Positions 1 through 12,900 of a stretch of 64,000 nt of DNA are shown piece by piece (position 1 is the first letter of the stretch; the number at the start of each line of letters is the position of its first letter). The notes under the pieces were generated by a model. That model worked only from the letters and a program-made list of their open reading frames with translations. It was not told where the DNA came from and made no database searches. Origin of the DNA: Nematostella vectensis (taxonomy: Eukaryota; Cnidaria; Anthozoa; Actiniaria; Edwardsiidae); assembly GCF_932526225.1 (NCBI RefSeq), contig NC_064034.1:6868001-6932000 (forward strand). The letters are read 5' to 3'. A program made the translations under genes and the position numbers.

Positions 1-428
1 CATCGTTTTCGCGTTTACGTGTGGACGATACTCGTATCCTTAACAAAAAGGTTGCGTTTTCAAACGAAAACGTATACGTGGGGACAGGGTCTAACACATC
101 TCTACGTGGGTTCCTACTACAAAAAAAGCGCGTTTTTGGCAGTTGTTTCCGCGTCTCGCGCCACTATTCAGATGTAAATAAGCTTGTAACGATTCACCTT
201 TTTCAGTCTGCCCTGAAGAAGTCTTATTAAAGACGAAAATTTGGCAGAGTTGAATACCAGTTTTTGATGTATTGGGTACAGACCCGAGCACATTATGATC
301 ATGCCATAGTCTCATGAAAGATATATAAGGTTCGTGTAATACACGCCCTTTTTCAATAACCGAAAGATATTTATTGCTCATCTATCTATTGCTCATCAAC
401 AACAAAAAGATATTTATTGTTCATCTAG
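1..428. other. Unassigned left edge (intron or upstream sequence of the carboxypeptidase gene)
   Basis: No convincing exon was seen. The stretch ends in a pyrimidine-containing 3' splice site (tag at 426-428) that opens the first visible carboxypeptidase exon. The earlier exons of that gene (signal peptide, propeptide, HxxE zinc motif) must lie left of the window. Confidence 0.5.
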
Positions 429-2502
429 CCGAGGGCGCCAGCACGGATCCATGCGCGGACGATTATCGAGGACCACACGCCTTCTCCGAGATCGAAGTCG
501 TAAACGTGGCGAAGTACTTGAAAAAACTGGGCGACCGTATAAAGGGATATATGGATATCCACGCATACAGTCAGTTCTGGATGATCCCCTGGGGACACAC
601 CCAAACACCCTCAAAAGATTACCAAGAACTGGTGAGAAATCTTAAACACCCACCTTACAGTAGATCACCAAGAACTGGTGAGAAATCTCAATATAGCGGG
701 TTAATCATACTTCATTAAGGGTGATAGCCTAACAAGTAAATAAAGGAAGTACGGGTGGTCCAAAATTAAGGGTATTAAAAATTGGCAACGTAGGCAATTG
801 ACACTAGGAATGACCCTATTAACACTCCGATAATGGTCACTCTCGGTACTGACGTTATAAACACTCCGACAGCGACCATTCTCAGTACCGACCTAATTAC
901 CACTCCGACAGTGACCATCACCTGTGACACACAGTGCACTCAGAGATTAACCGAGTTTGTTTTTAGATGCGAGTGAGTAAGGCAGGTGCTGAGGCAATCC
1001 GCAGCTCCGGTGACAACACTGTCTACAAAGTGGGTCCCTCATCTACCGTTATCTGTAAGTACATCATATCATCCGTTACCTACCGAGACCTGTGAGTACA
1101 CCACTACTATCAACCATCTAAAACCATCCATCTTGTTACAAGTCCTCGCCATTGCCACTACAGTGCCATTTGCACCTCCTCATTAACGTCTTTGACATAA
1201 TTTACCTTTGTTTAACACAATGACCCCTCAACCGGCCTGATCGGCTTTGAGAAGTACCCACAACCCAAAATGTTCATCAATGCAAAATAAACACTACGGG
1301 ATGAAGATACTCAGGCATCAGTCTAAGGGATAAATGGTCTTGAAGATATGCATCCAACCAAGGTGATAACAACTACTCTTAACCAAATAATAGCACAGGT
1401 TCTTTGACAAATTTCAAATCGAAAAAGGAAAGAAAAGCAGAATAACCCCTCTCAATAAAACGCTCAAAATACCACACAAGGGAGAGAGATCAGCAAACAC
1501 AGTTCAAGACACAAATAGATACCTTTATTCTGATTCTCCAGGTTCATTTCGATGGCCTTAAAACACAATGTCAACTCCTTGAAGGCTTGTAAAACCACTT
1601 GGATGCCATAACGGATTGCAAAGCATTCTGGGAGATCCAGGGAAAAATTCATGAGGGGAGGGCCATTCAAAACTCCTCTCCCCAATGTCAGATGGACTTT
1701 TAAAAGTCTTTTCACCCCGAAGCCAAACGAATCAATTCCAGGTCATACAGACCCAGAATAGCAGTGTAAACAATTTTGGAATCAATTTGGTTTCAGAAAA
1801 GACAGCATTTAGGAGAGCTGTGGTGATTCATTAGAAAATTATTTTCTCATCTAGGCAAAGCCAAACAAGAAAAAATCACCATGAATTCACCATTGCTTGC
1901 AAATATCCATAAGCACAGCACCCAATTATGCCCCAATAGACTTCATGTCGTAAGTCACTCTCCCAATATGCTCATAGCTGTATTTTTGATGAAAAATACA
2001 AGCAACCATCAACTTGTGCTGGCTTCAGCACAACGACGAGGGATAAAAAGCGGGGACCGTAAAGCACTGTTGGAAAGCTAGGATACCGCTGACTAGGTGC
2101 AGCGGTGTTTGACTTTGACGGGCTGTATAAAACTCAGAATAGGGGGGAGGTATCTGTTTTCCGTCTGTTTTTTGTAAATTCAGCTCAAAAATAGCCAGGA
2201 GTGAATGGGATAATAACAAAAGGGAATATTTGTTTTGAGCTATTTGCAACTGTAATAATCGTCACTTCTATCAAGGAAACACAAGATAGGGTATTCATGC
2301 TTGTTTCTAATCTGTTTCAGACGTCAACTCGGGCGGCAGTAAGGACTACACATACGGCGCGCTCGGCATCAAGTACTCGTTTGCCCTCGAGCTGAGAGAC
2401 ACTGGGAAGGAAGGCTTCCTTCTTCCCCCGGAGCAGATCATCCCTACAGCTCTAGAGACCTTCAACGGGGTTATTGCCGCGGCTAAAGAGATGGAAGTAT
2501 AG
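429..2502 (+). CDS. Metallocarboxypeptidase A/B (M14 family), 3' half
   Basis: Three exons are visible: 429-631, 967-1054 and 2321-2502 (stop TAG). They join in frame and encode the C-terminal half of a zinc carboxypeptidase, which removes C-terminal residues from peptides outside the cell or in secretory compartments. Seen: a [14 protein letters not shown] segment like the S1' region of the family; IHAYSQ, holding the third zinc ligand His and the substrate-binding region; VSKAGAEAI...YKVGP; then [11 protein letters not shown], whose Glu matches the catalytic Glu270 of bovine carboxypeptidase A; and the usual C-terminal [15 protein letters not shown] helix. The HxxE half of the zinc site and the propeptide are outside the window, so A versus B specificity cannot be read. 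The intron between exons 2 and 3 contains a 1 kb MITE, and the 5' splice site at 631/632 is duplicated downstream. A poly(A) signal follows 19 bases after the stop. Confidence 0.9.
621..688 (+). repeat. Duplicated 5' splice site of the carboxypeptidase exon
   Basis: The last exon bases plus donor (ACCAAGAACTG/GTGAGAAATCT, 621-642) occur again unchanged 46 bp downstream (about 667-688). Both copies keep a usable GTGAGA donor. Using the second would add intronic sequence to the mRNA. Confidence 0.75.
785..925. repeat. Short tandem repeat, about 50 bp unit, three copies
   Basis: A unit with AACACTCCGA(C/T)A and GACCAT..CTCGGTAC is repeated about three times in the carboxypeptidase intron, with moderate divergence. 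No function is apparent. Confidence 0.6.
1212..2214 (+). mobile_element. 1 kb TTAA-type MITE, copy 1
   Basis: This is one of three copies of the same roughly 1 kb sequence in the window (others at 36251-37266, inverted, and 55003-56004). Ends read inward as TTAACNCATTGACYCCT, here diverged, and the best-kept copy is flanked by TTAA on both sides, as expected for piggyBac-like non-autonomous elements. It lies in the last carboxypeptidase intron. No open transposase gene was seen. Confidence 0.7.
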
Positions 2503-2520
2503 ACGGGCTCTTAACAATGC

Positions 2521-2526
2521 AATAAA
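2521..2526 (+). terminator. Poly(A) signal AATAAA of the carboxypeptidase gene
   Basis: A canonical AATAAA hexamer lies 19 bp after the TAG stop, followed by T-rich sequence. Confidence 0.6.
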
Positions 2527-3979
2527 GTAACAAGTATACTTGTTTTCGTGTTAATACTTTTTAAGGAACCACGAGCTTATAAAACGGAGATGAGAGTTGA
2601 CAAGAGGCGAGTAGAGGTCCATCTCTCATGACCGTTTGACCGTGCACTTACGCACTCTTCGATGACTTTCATTCACTTTGGATATATTCAAGCTCGGCAT
2701 GAGATTTGACGAGAGTTAACGCCGCTGGGTCGCTCTGAGAAGCTCATTGCCATTTTATCGCAAACTTTGGAGAGCAAACGAGAGTTTGAACTCTCATTGG
2801 CTCTCGTCGACTATCACTCCCGTTTGATGGAGACTTTATGACGGCTAGATGGAATGTTTGCATTATTCTTTAAAAGATTCAAAACGCTTTAAAACGGAAC
2901 AAATGGTTAGAAAAGTATTCAGCGCATAGTTCCCAAATCCATGTGAACAAGCGTGTTCTGTTTCTCAAAACCAAAAGAAGTAAGTTGCTACATGTTAAAA
3001 CATACTACCTAAAGTATAAGAAACTTTCACCAAATTAGAGGGAATGGCAAGGAGGTTACCAACCGTGGTCTTTAAAAATCACACACTTTTTTAAAACAAA
3101 AGCACCTAAGAATAATCCAGTTCAGAGTTTAAGGAATGACCGGGGAAGAGTGGGTCGAGTCTGAACCATCGGACCAAAAGCCACTGGAAAGATTTACCTT
3201 TGTATTTTTCGCGCGATATGGGGTGCGCAAACTCCCTTCAAAATGCTATATTTTACAAAAATATCAACCAAAGTTAAATGCAATCTGAAGCGATAGTATG
3301 AATCTTTAAGGCGATTAGCCTCTTTGGATTATAGGACTAAAATTGCTTTAGCGGCCAGCAATGATAAACAACAAAGAATTTGGGCTTATCGCGCCATTAC
3401 GAAGAATTTGGGCTTATCGCACCAAGCGACTACAGTATTTTGCTGTACTGTATACAGCTTATTCCATGTTTTATCGACATCATTTATTCGGATATCACAG
3501 AGAATAAGAACCACATTTGATTCAAACTGTGGAGAAAAGTTTGTATCGTAAAGCATACATGAATATCTCTGAGGGTTTTTACTGGAGAAATGGCATACAT
3601 TGTTGTAACCATGGAGATCGTAGAAGAAGAGTTAATCGACGGTGTTATCATCGCTCGCCGCTGAGGCAATTTTTGTATTATAATCATCAGAGAGCCATCG
3701 CTTTAATAAATCATTCCTTACCTAAATCATTCCTTTACCTACGCAAAAAAGTTCTTTTTGGAGCGAGTTTATACACCCAATATTGTTCGAAAAATACAGA
3801 GGTTTGTATGGGGAACGATCGACTTCCAGTGGATTTTGGTCCACTCGACCAATTCTTCACCGGTCATCCTTAAACTCTGAACTGGCTTATTTTGCAATGT
3901 CTCATAATTTAAATTCTCATTTTTTACTCATTGAGAAGGTACTACATGACGGCAGATTCTTGTAGGTTTGATCGCAACG
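2527..3979. other. Intergenic region between carboxypeptidase and GNL3 3' ends
   Basis: No supported gene was found. The only open frames are short and repeat-derived; for example, a 28 bp segment around 3375-3420 is duplicated. The two flanking genes converge here, so it should hold both 3' ends. Confidence 0.5.
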
Positions 3980-6900
3980 TCATGTGAAATCGACGTCAAA
4001 ATCATAGCCATCGTCGTCATCATTCATGTCATCACCATTATCTGCTGATGCCACTCCTTTGCGCTTCTGCTTCTGAAGTTTCTTGAATTGCTGAAAACCA
4101 AGAGACACATCAGCAACAAATCTGAAGTTAAGGACCCAATAGTCTTGCGACAAACCTTTTGTTTATTCTTGTTGCTCTGTTGGTTGAACTCGTTGCTTTC
4201 GTGACCTTTGAGCAAGTCTTTGTCTTTCGTCTTCTCCGTGGGTTTTACCGAAGGGTTTTTCTTTTGAAGGACTACAGTCATCTCATCTTCATCCTTTGCG
4301 TTTTAAGAAAAGAAAAGCAAGTGGCTTTGTAAGTCAGTCAGCATAGAAACGGTATAAAGCGGCCTTCTTTCACTTTTGGTGATGTAGACAATCGTTCATG
4401 CAGTCCAGTGAACAAAGAAAAAAATCAGGTCGCAAAGTTTCCTTCCTCGCTTGCTACACAATCGGTCTCTAAGGCAAGTTCTTGAACATACTTACTTCAC
4501 TATCTTCCATCTCCTCTTCTGAATCGTCATCATCTATTACATCGTCCTCCTCCGCATCATCATCTTCATTATCATCATCCTGTAATGAAAGCAAATGAAA
4601 TGTTAGTAGCAAGTTGATGGCACTATTAAAGTTCACGTTAAAAACTTTAAGGCACTGTTTGATGCTGGATAATTGAGAAAGGCAATCGGGTGTTGTACAT
4701 ACCATGCACTTTCACCAAGAAGTCCAGTCAATCTACGTCAAAAAAGGGGCCAACATCGGACTAATTGCAACACAAGGTTTTTTAACGGTTTCTTGCACAG
4801 AAAGTATCCCTCTATAACATACTAAAAGTTTAAAGAAATCGGAGCACGCAAACACCCTGAAAAACGGGATCGAATTTCCCCATACACACTCATTCTTAGT
4901 AAACGGGTACCAATGGCCCAAAAAAAAGTTGGAAAATAAAACTTGTTACACTAGTTCGATAAGCAATCAACATTTTGGAGAATTATTTGTCATTTAAGCT
5001 CCCAAAACGACCCATCAATATCTTTAAAGGCAAAAAAGCTACACAAATTTATATATGCCTCGGTAATCAAGCTGAAAAGTAGACTTTTCCATGTCCATTT
5101 CTCAAAAACACACAAATACAAGACCGTTTAACCAGTAAAATACGCCTTTTTTATTATTTTTGTGGCAGTAGATGAATTTTGTTGAATATAAACATCATAG
5201 AACACCGTAGACTCGTCTTTATATTGTCACAAATTTTGTTTGATTTAAGAGTTGAATCTATGTTTTCAAAATTATTAAATTGTTCTTCCTTTAAGTTTTT
5301 CTCAATACAAAATTAGAACGTCTTGAAATATACAACTACATTCAATTACTACCATCAATATCAAAATATTAAACGCAATAAAGTTGATTCTGATTTGATA
5401 AAGCAATTAAACAATATATGCTGATTGGAAATGGTAACGTAAATGACATGTAAAGTAACGTATATGACCTTCTCAGTAGGATACACGATGCAACTCTTAA
5501 CTTGTAAAATTTTGGTCAAATTTTTCGCCTTTTAGTTATCATTAAAGGTTCTGAACAATAACATGGTCATATTCATAATTTCTTAAACTTTTGCTACTAG
5601 TAACGTAAATGACAGTTTTCACATCCAAACAAAAAGAATCGTTTAAATGCTTTCAAGCGCTTAACTGTAAATATATATATATATATGAAAATACTTGGTT
5701 CTACTTACAGGTGATTTTAATTTGATATTTGGTGCTTCGATTTGAACCATCGTTTTTCTAAAACCTCTATAAAAAAACGGTAACGTAAATGACACTAAGG
5801 TAGGCGGAAGCGTGCCTCAACGAGCTCCAGTTTCCGTTTTACTACTTCGGGTGGGCGGCTCGATGACACATAAGATCATGTCCCTCTTGATCCAAATAAC
5901 ATCTTCGCGGGCAGGCCCCGAAGGGTAGTGCCACTACGTGACATAAAAGTCACGAGAGCTTCACCGTCCTCCTGGTCGATCTGCTGTACTTTGCCAACAT
6001 ACCAGTCCCCTTCGTAAGCGGCAGCGACAAAGTCGTCAACCTTTAGAGCGAGCTCATTGCGTAGACTCAACGCACTGGGTGGAGTGAGCATGGCGGCTTT
6101 CCATGCACAATGGCTATCCTTTGGGCTGGAAAGGCAGTCGGGACAGTAACACGAGGTGACACGAGTGAGAACGGTGTGTCTGTCCACTGCGCATATGGCA
6201 TGCATTGACATTGTGCCAGGGACAGTCTTTGTGCCATTGTACTTGTCCAGCCTTGCTGATGCCATTTTGAAGTCATCTGTTGAGTAGTAAATGTAGGTCA
6301 CACTACTTTGATATTCGGTGGCCCAAACAAAGAAGCTGTGTGCATCGTCAATAACGACTTTGCCTGACCGCACCGCCTCGTCAGCCATCCGCTTGGCAGC
6401 TCCCCCGACACCATCACAGGGACCTTTTCCGTGCCCCGCTTCAAAATAGTTCCATCTTGCTGGGACTCCGAACTCTTCCTTGTGGTTCGCGACTATGGCG
6501 AAGATTGTCTTGTTTCTGTATTGTGATGTGGGACTATCCGTCCAATAGTGTACAATGGCCAGGTCAGGGACAAGATCCTTCAGGTCTTGATTCAGTCTCC
6601 CCAAGATGGCATACACGGCAGCTGCATTATGCGAGAGCTCTTCCGAAACAAAGGCAAAGCTCTTGTGCTCGAGGTCGTCTTTGCCTTCTGCCTTGTAATA
6701 TACCACTACTGGATGTAGGGAGACCATAGTGGGGCCATTCCAGTGAGCACTTTGCACTTCCTCGCAAGACTGGCAGTTGTAATTCTCGGCAAAGTCCATT
6801 TGAATTACAACATGCCCAGCTTGGAGGTTGCTTTTCAAACGCCGGTGTTTGGATGCTGGTGTGTAGTATTTTTGCACTCGTATTGACTCATTTTGTTGCC

Positions 6901-9900
6901 AATTTGAATCTTTCCCTTTTTTTCGTTCTCTGTAGGCGCGTTGAATCTCTGCTCTTGATTTTCCCATTTTGAATGCTTCGAATAAAACAATGACCATAAG
7001 ATACAGCAATTTTCACAAAATTACAGAAAACTCATTCTGAAAGCTTTTTTAATTCTAAATAGTGGTCATTTGATCCTTTTTTAAGTAGCCCACCAATTGT
7101 TAACTAGCGTGCCTCATCCATAATACTTTGTCAATTACGTTACTTTCAATGTCATTTACGTTACCACTGGCAAAAGCATGTGCTGAGCCTCACTATTCTA
7201 GATATTAGCTAATGCGTATGCATTAGTGCCTTTATCAGTCATTTAGCTTCACACAATACCATAGGCGTGGTATCTTACCTTAATTCTGCTTTTCGAGAAG
7301 TGAAAACCAAATTGAGTTTAAAAGTGAAGATAGAGTTGATACTTCTACCGCGAAGGTCATCGAAGGAAAGACTTGTATTACAGCTTGTTGGGCTTTAACT
7401 AAAACGTTAGATATCTTGGCAATTTAATCCTATACAAATTATCCTTATCTCGCTAGTGTGTGTGCACGTGCGCCCCATTAGACGATAGTACGTAAATTCT
7501 ATTGTCATTTACGTTACGGTAACGTAATGTGACACTAACATTTGTCAAGCTACTGTCTCTTCACGTTTCAACCAAATTAGATTATTATTTTTCTTTAAGA
7601 TATTACTAAGGTCGCTCTGCAATGTGACACTGCTAACAAGACCTCCTAAGGTCTTAAAGCTTGGCAGTTGTGACCTAGATTGAGTAACGTAAGTGACAGT
7701 GCAGTAAAATTATTGCCAATTAGCTGGCATGAAGTGATGATTTCTTGAACACTTTGATTTTTATGAACAGTTCTTAATATTGGTTTGGGTCTTTGAGCCT
7801 TAAAGTTGTTATAAATATGTTTCAGGGCTTCTGTACGGATATACAAGAAATTATATTTCGATTTTTTGTGCCTGGTAACGTAAATGACCCAAATCCACGT
7901 GACACTTGGATCACGGTCCAGTGTGTTGAGCAAACCAACAACGACAACCGTAACTTTAATTTAGGTGAGTCCTGAAACATGTATCTCCAAATTGTGACAC
8001 AATTTAGGCAGCAACTACAGGCAGAACATCTCAAGTTTTCGGTTTAAACTTTGTTTTTTATTCTTGTGACATATGGTTTTCGTATAGCGTTACATGTTCA
8101 GAGGTCAATATTTTGTAATATGTCGAACTTTTTACACAGAAAACTTAAAACAAAATCTCCCATAGACCCAAACTCTTCGCAAAATCACACATCTCTCAAG
8201 AAATTGCGCCTAAATCAATGGTACCCGTTAACTAAGAATGAGTGTACAAGGCTTGTATGAAAAACCACGCGTTCCCAAATCATGAAAATAACGGAAGAAA
8301 TACTTTTATACCACAATAGATTACTAGAAATAATTTATACCACAATAGATTACTAGAGATATATATTTCTACACAATTAGGATAAAATTTATCGTTATTT
8401 GAAGTAGTTCAGTTATTTTGGGTAAAATACACAGATTTTTTTAGCTATCCTTGTCACCACCACTTTGATCTTGCAGACATTTCGTTCTCATAAATGAGTA
8501 TACGTGATGCAAACAGGTTCTCATACAAATAGTGCTTAGTGGCTCTCAATAATAATGTGAAACAATAAAACAACATTGGTTGACTTGATAGAATACTGGA
8601 TTTTGGGACTGTGGAACATGGCTGCTATGTAGCCTTGTATGGGAAAATTCGATGCGGTTTTTCGGGGTGTTTGCGTGCTCCGATGTTTTTAGACTTTTAG
8701 TATGTTATGAAGGAAGACTTAATTAATACAAAAACGTTGAAAAACCTTGTGTTGCAATTAGTCCGATCTTAAACCGTAGATTGATTGGACTAAATGTATT
8801 TGTAGGGTTAACCATTGAAATAGACAGGTTCCGGTAATCGTGTATTGTATATACCATCTCAGCATCAATCACCAAGACATTTGTAGGGTTATTCATTGTA
8901 AGAGATATGTTCCGGTAATCGTGTATTGTATATACCATCTCAGCATCAATCACCAAGACATTTAGTAATCGTGTTGTACATACCATCTCAGCGTCCATCA
9001 CCAAGACATTTAGTAATCGTATTGTACATACCATCTTAGCATCCATCACTAAGACATTTAGTAATCGTATTGTACATACCATCTTAGCATCCATCACTAA
9101 GACATTTAGTAATCGTGTTGTACATACCATCTCAGCGTCCATCACCAAGACATTTAGTAATCGTATTGTACATACCATCTTAGCATCCATCACTAAGACA
9201 TTTAGTAATCGTGTTGTACATACCATCTCAGCATCCATCACCAAGACATTTAGTAATCGTGTTGTACATACCATCTCAGCGTCCATCACCAAGACATTTG
9301 TGAGTTATTCATTAAAAGGGATACGTCCCAGTAATTGTGTGTTGTACATACCATCTCAGCATCCATCACCAAGGCATTGGTGGGGCAGCTAGGTTCAAGC
9401 ACCATGGCGTCCTCCATTGGACTTCCCATTCCTAAAACAATATACAAAATGAACATCAGAGACGAGTGAGGTGTTTTGCACGAATAATTTCTGAACTACC
9501 ATTGGTAAGAAAGAGTAATATATAGATTTAGACACTGCCTAAAAGCGGAGCCAGCATCGAAAGAATGTTTTTTAATGAGATTTAAAAAAGCAATTTTTAC
9601 TGCCATGTAATTATGAATTGTATTGGCCCCTCAAAGGGATCAAGCAAGCAATCATTCAATAGTAATGAATATGCAATATGAAAGAACTAAACCTTGGTGT
9701 AAAAAAGGCTGTCAAAGTTCAAGGTGCCTTAGTTTATGAATATGTTTTTTAAGAGTCTAATGGTCAATTTTCTTATATGCATATATATTTTTTTATCAAA
9801 ACAGCATAATAACAATCTTCGACCTTGTAAAGAATATATCAAGAATGTAACAGCATTCCAAAGATTTAGATGCCATTCTGTAGTTTCCATGTACTGCAAC

Positions 9901-12900
9901 TGATTATTCAGAAGAATGTGTTGAAATTAATACATATTAGTGCACCCACCCTTTGGCCAGTTGTTTTTAGAAACCCTGGATCCACCCATACTAGCTTCTC
10001 AAAAATAAATGCAATGGAGGAAAATACTAAATTACTGAAAGTTCTTAATTCCAATTTTTTAATTTCAAACCAAACCATGTTCATTGACTTATGTTTGGGG
10101 TAGAGAGGAATTTTTATTTATATAAACAAATAAGCAGAAAGTCAATGGGGAGTTGAAAGGGATAAATGCCCCTCTATTTGAAAAAAGTGAATCTACTTCA
10201 AAAAAATATTTGACAAAAATGCAATAATAGCTTGACTGAGCACTTTCCTAATAATTTTACCTTTCCCTATTACCTTTAGGTTTGATATAAAACTGTTTTC
10301 TTTACAGCTTTATTATTAAAAAAGCACAAGTTTGTTATTATCTTTATATAATTTATTAAGTACCTTGCCCTTATAAAAACCCTTTTATAGAAGTTCCATT
10401 ATACACTTGTATCAAAGCTACATTCTGACCGGCTTTGACCTTGCAAAGAAACAAATAATGGATGAAACAGCATTTCAAAGATAGAATGATAAAGTTAGAT
10501 ACACTTCAGGTGCCACTTACTAGTGATACTCCATCACCAAGGAAATTCAAATCCACAAATATACCTCAGTCATGCATTACATATTGGTGAACCCACCCTT
10601 TAGCATGGTGGCCATGGTGTGTTTTTTTATTTTTTATTTTATAGAAACCCTGCAGCTGGATCCACACATGCTAATGCTACTACAAAATAAAATGCAATCA
10701 AATGGAGGAGAACAAATTGACTTGGGAAGCAAATTAAAAAAAAAATCCTTGATATTACTGATTAGTGCTAAATGAAAATGTCTAATTTAAAACCTAACCT
10801 ATTTTAATTTATTCAGGGTGCAGAGGGGAAACAGCAAATAATTATCAATTGCATATAAAAATAGTCAATGGAGAGAGAAAAAAGAAACTGGGACTATATT
10901 TTTGATAAAAACTTTAACAGTAATGCAACAACTTGATTGAACACTCTCCCAACATTTCCCCTTTCCTTAATAACCTGAAGATAATGATCATTATCTTCAG
11001 GTTGATAAAAAATGTTTTACAGATTTACAGTATCATTAACACAAAGTATCTTGCTCTAAAAACCCTATTACACTTATACTGCTGTATCAAAGTAAGAAAT
11101 CCCAGCTACATTTGCCTATTATTATGCCTTCCAGCCTTTAGCATCAGTCATGACCCTCAGGTAGTCCTTGGTTTTACCTAAATAAAATTGAAAACAATTA
11201 ACTTGAGTATTTGTTTTTCTTACAAATTAATATTTTCATCATCCCATTAATAACCTTACTAATTTTCCATAACTATTTGAATAAAAATAAATAAACACAT
11301 TAGATAGTATGCAAGATGCAGACAATATAAGCTTGAGCAAAAAATATATAGGTTGCATTTTTGGTTTTTATTTTCGATAAAAAAACCTCTCTTAACTTTT
11401 ATGATAATGTTGAAAAAGCTGCTGTATCTTCAAAAATACTAAATACACAGGATATAAAGACAAGAAAGGTCTTCATTAGCAATATATAACAGGATGATAT
11501 TTGTCAGCCTTGATTGAATCTCAACGCTGAAACAAGTAAAGAGAGAACGAAGAACATCAAAGGATGTTGTTATGCTCAAATTGCTTGTTAGACCATGAAT
11601 TCTCAGTTTTAATGCTCGGTTACTGTAAGCTGAGTTGCATTATACCAAAATAAATAAATATACATAAATAAATAAGACTAAAACAGTACATTATAATAGT
11701 TTATACAGTTCTATTTCAAAACTAAGGTCTTAAATGAAAGTAATAAACTGGCACTAGCGGTGTGTGCCGGAAGGCTGTTCCAATCTGGAATAGTGTATGG
11801 GGGAAAATGAAAACTTGTAAACATCTGTACTAAAAAAAAATATGTATAAATCGAACAAGCTAAGTATCATTGATACAGTAGCTAGACTACTACGTATTTC
11901 TGTCGTTAAATTTTTACTTACCATGAGGAATATACGCCTGAATTTATAGAACTTGTAAGTATTTACGAATTTAACATTTTCATTGCGTTTGTCAGTTGAA
12001 TAAAAGCCATTCAAGTTCCACAATTATAAGCCAATCGGAATCCAAGTATAGATGGTATTTTAGCCAATCAAAACAAGGATAGATGACATTGATATGTTGA
12101 CGTCAAACTAAAGCTGGCACGGTGTTTTAGATTGAGCGATTGGTTTTGGGGAAAAAAGCGAACAAACTAGCATTATAAAAGCACGACAATAAATGAAAAA
12201 AGTCATATTCAAAATACAAATCATCGTCAAAAACTCACCTTAACAGTGTTTTTTTTGTCGCTTTATGTTTGTCGCCTAGTGGTTGTGTTCGGTTTTTGTT
12301 GTAAACCGTGTGATCTTTCTGCTAGCAAGGAACTCGTCAACACAAGTGAATGATTTTTATAGCTGAAAACAGACATCAATCCAAGGCCTTTTCCTCTCAG
12401 GATCTCCTTACATAGATATATGTAGACATGAATGAATATAGAATCATATTGTAGAGCGTCTCCTCTTCGTCCTTTTTTTAGCTGCTGCTGCTGCCACGGG
12501 CAGGATTTTACATCCGTTCATACTTCAGACAAAACGTTTCCTTAAAAAACTTCAGCCCATTTGAATCCGCTTATTTTCTCATTAAATACTATTTTCATGC
12601 TGCCTTTCTTCTGTGAACATACGAACTTTGCAGCACAAAGGCGATAAAAAACAGACAACAGCGTAAGATCAAGTGGGGCCTGGGAGTTGCACGATTGACT
12701 GGATGGATGGATTGTGACACCACAGGATACCCGCACGATGACCACAAAACCAAGTCGCATAGCTAGTAGTAGCACTGGCTCCGCTACTATTGATTAACTA
12801 TCGAAGTAAAGGGAATAACGAATAATCTTCTTTCCTTCACAGTAGTGTTGACAAAAAGACATTGAATAAGGTGAGGTGGAAAATAAAAACATGCAATACC

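Larger units (their letters stand above)
4721..8791 (-). mobile_element. 4.07 kb inverted-repeat DNA transposon in GNL3 intron 18
   Basis: Left end 4721-4920 and right end about 8211-8791 are inverted copies about 200 bp long (outermost AGTCCARTCAATCTACG). The right copy is split by a 391 bp insertion at 8247-8637. Between them is one long open frame, a transposase-like protein at 5876-7009 on the minus strand, flanked by ten copies of a 15 bp motif. The element sits in the splice-donor minisatellite of GNL3 exon 18: its left flank carries a further copy of the GTATGTACAAC donor unit. No clean target-site duplication could be read, because the flanks are themselves diverged repeat units. Confidence 0.8.

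Noticed and set aside
3324-3873. 75- and 118-codon plus-strand frames before GNL3
   Set aside because: No family, no splice context, and local sequence duplications; likely chance frames.
8723-9292. 189-codon frame of repeated [15 protein letters not shown]
   Set aside because: Translation of the splice-donor minisatellite through intron sequence; 48 bp periodicity explains the open frame.
8795-9352. CRISPR-like array
   Set aside because: Direct tandem repeats with no unique spacers, in a eukaryotic intron; the unit is an exon-intron junction.
11754-12023. 89-codon minus-strand frame in GNL3 intron 17, possibly LINE-like
   Set aside because: Similarity to reverse-transcriptase tails is too weak to claim.
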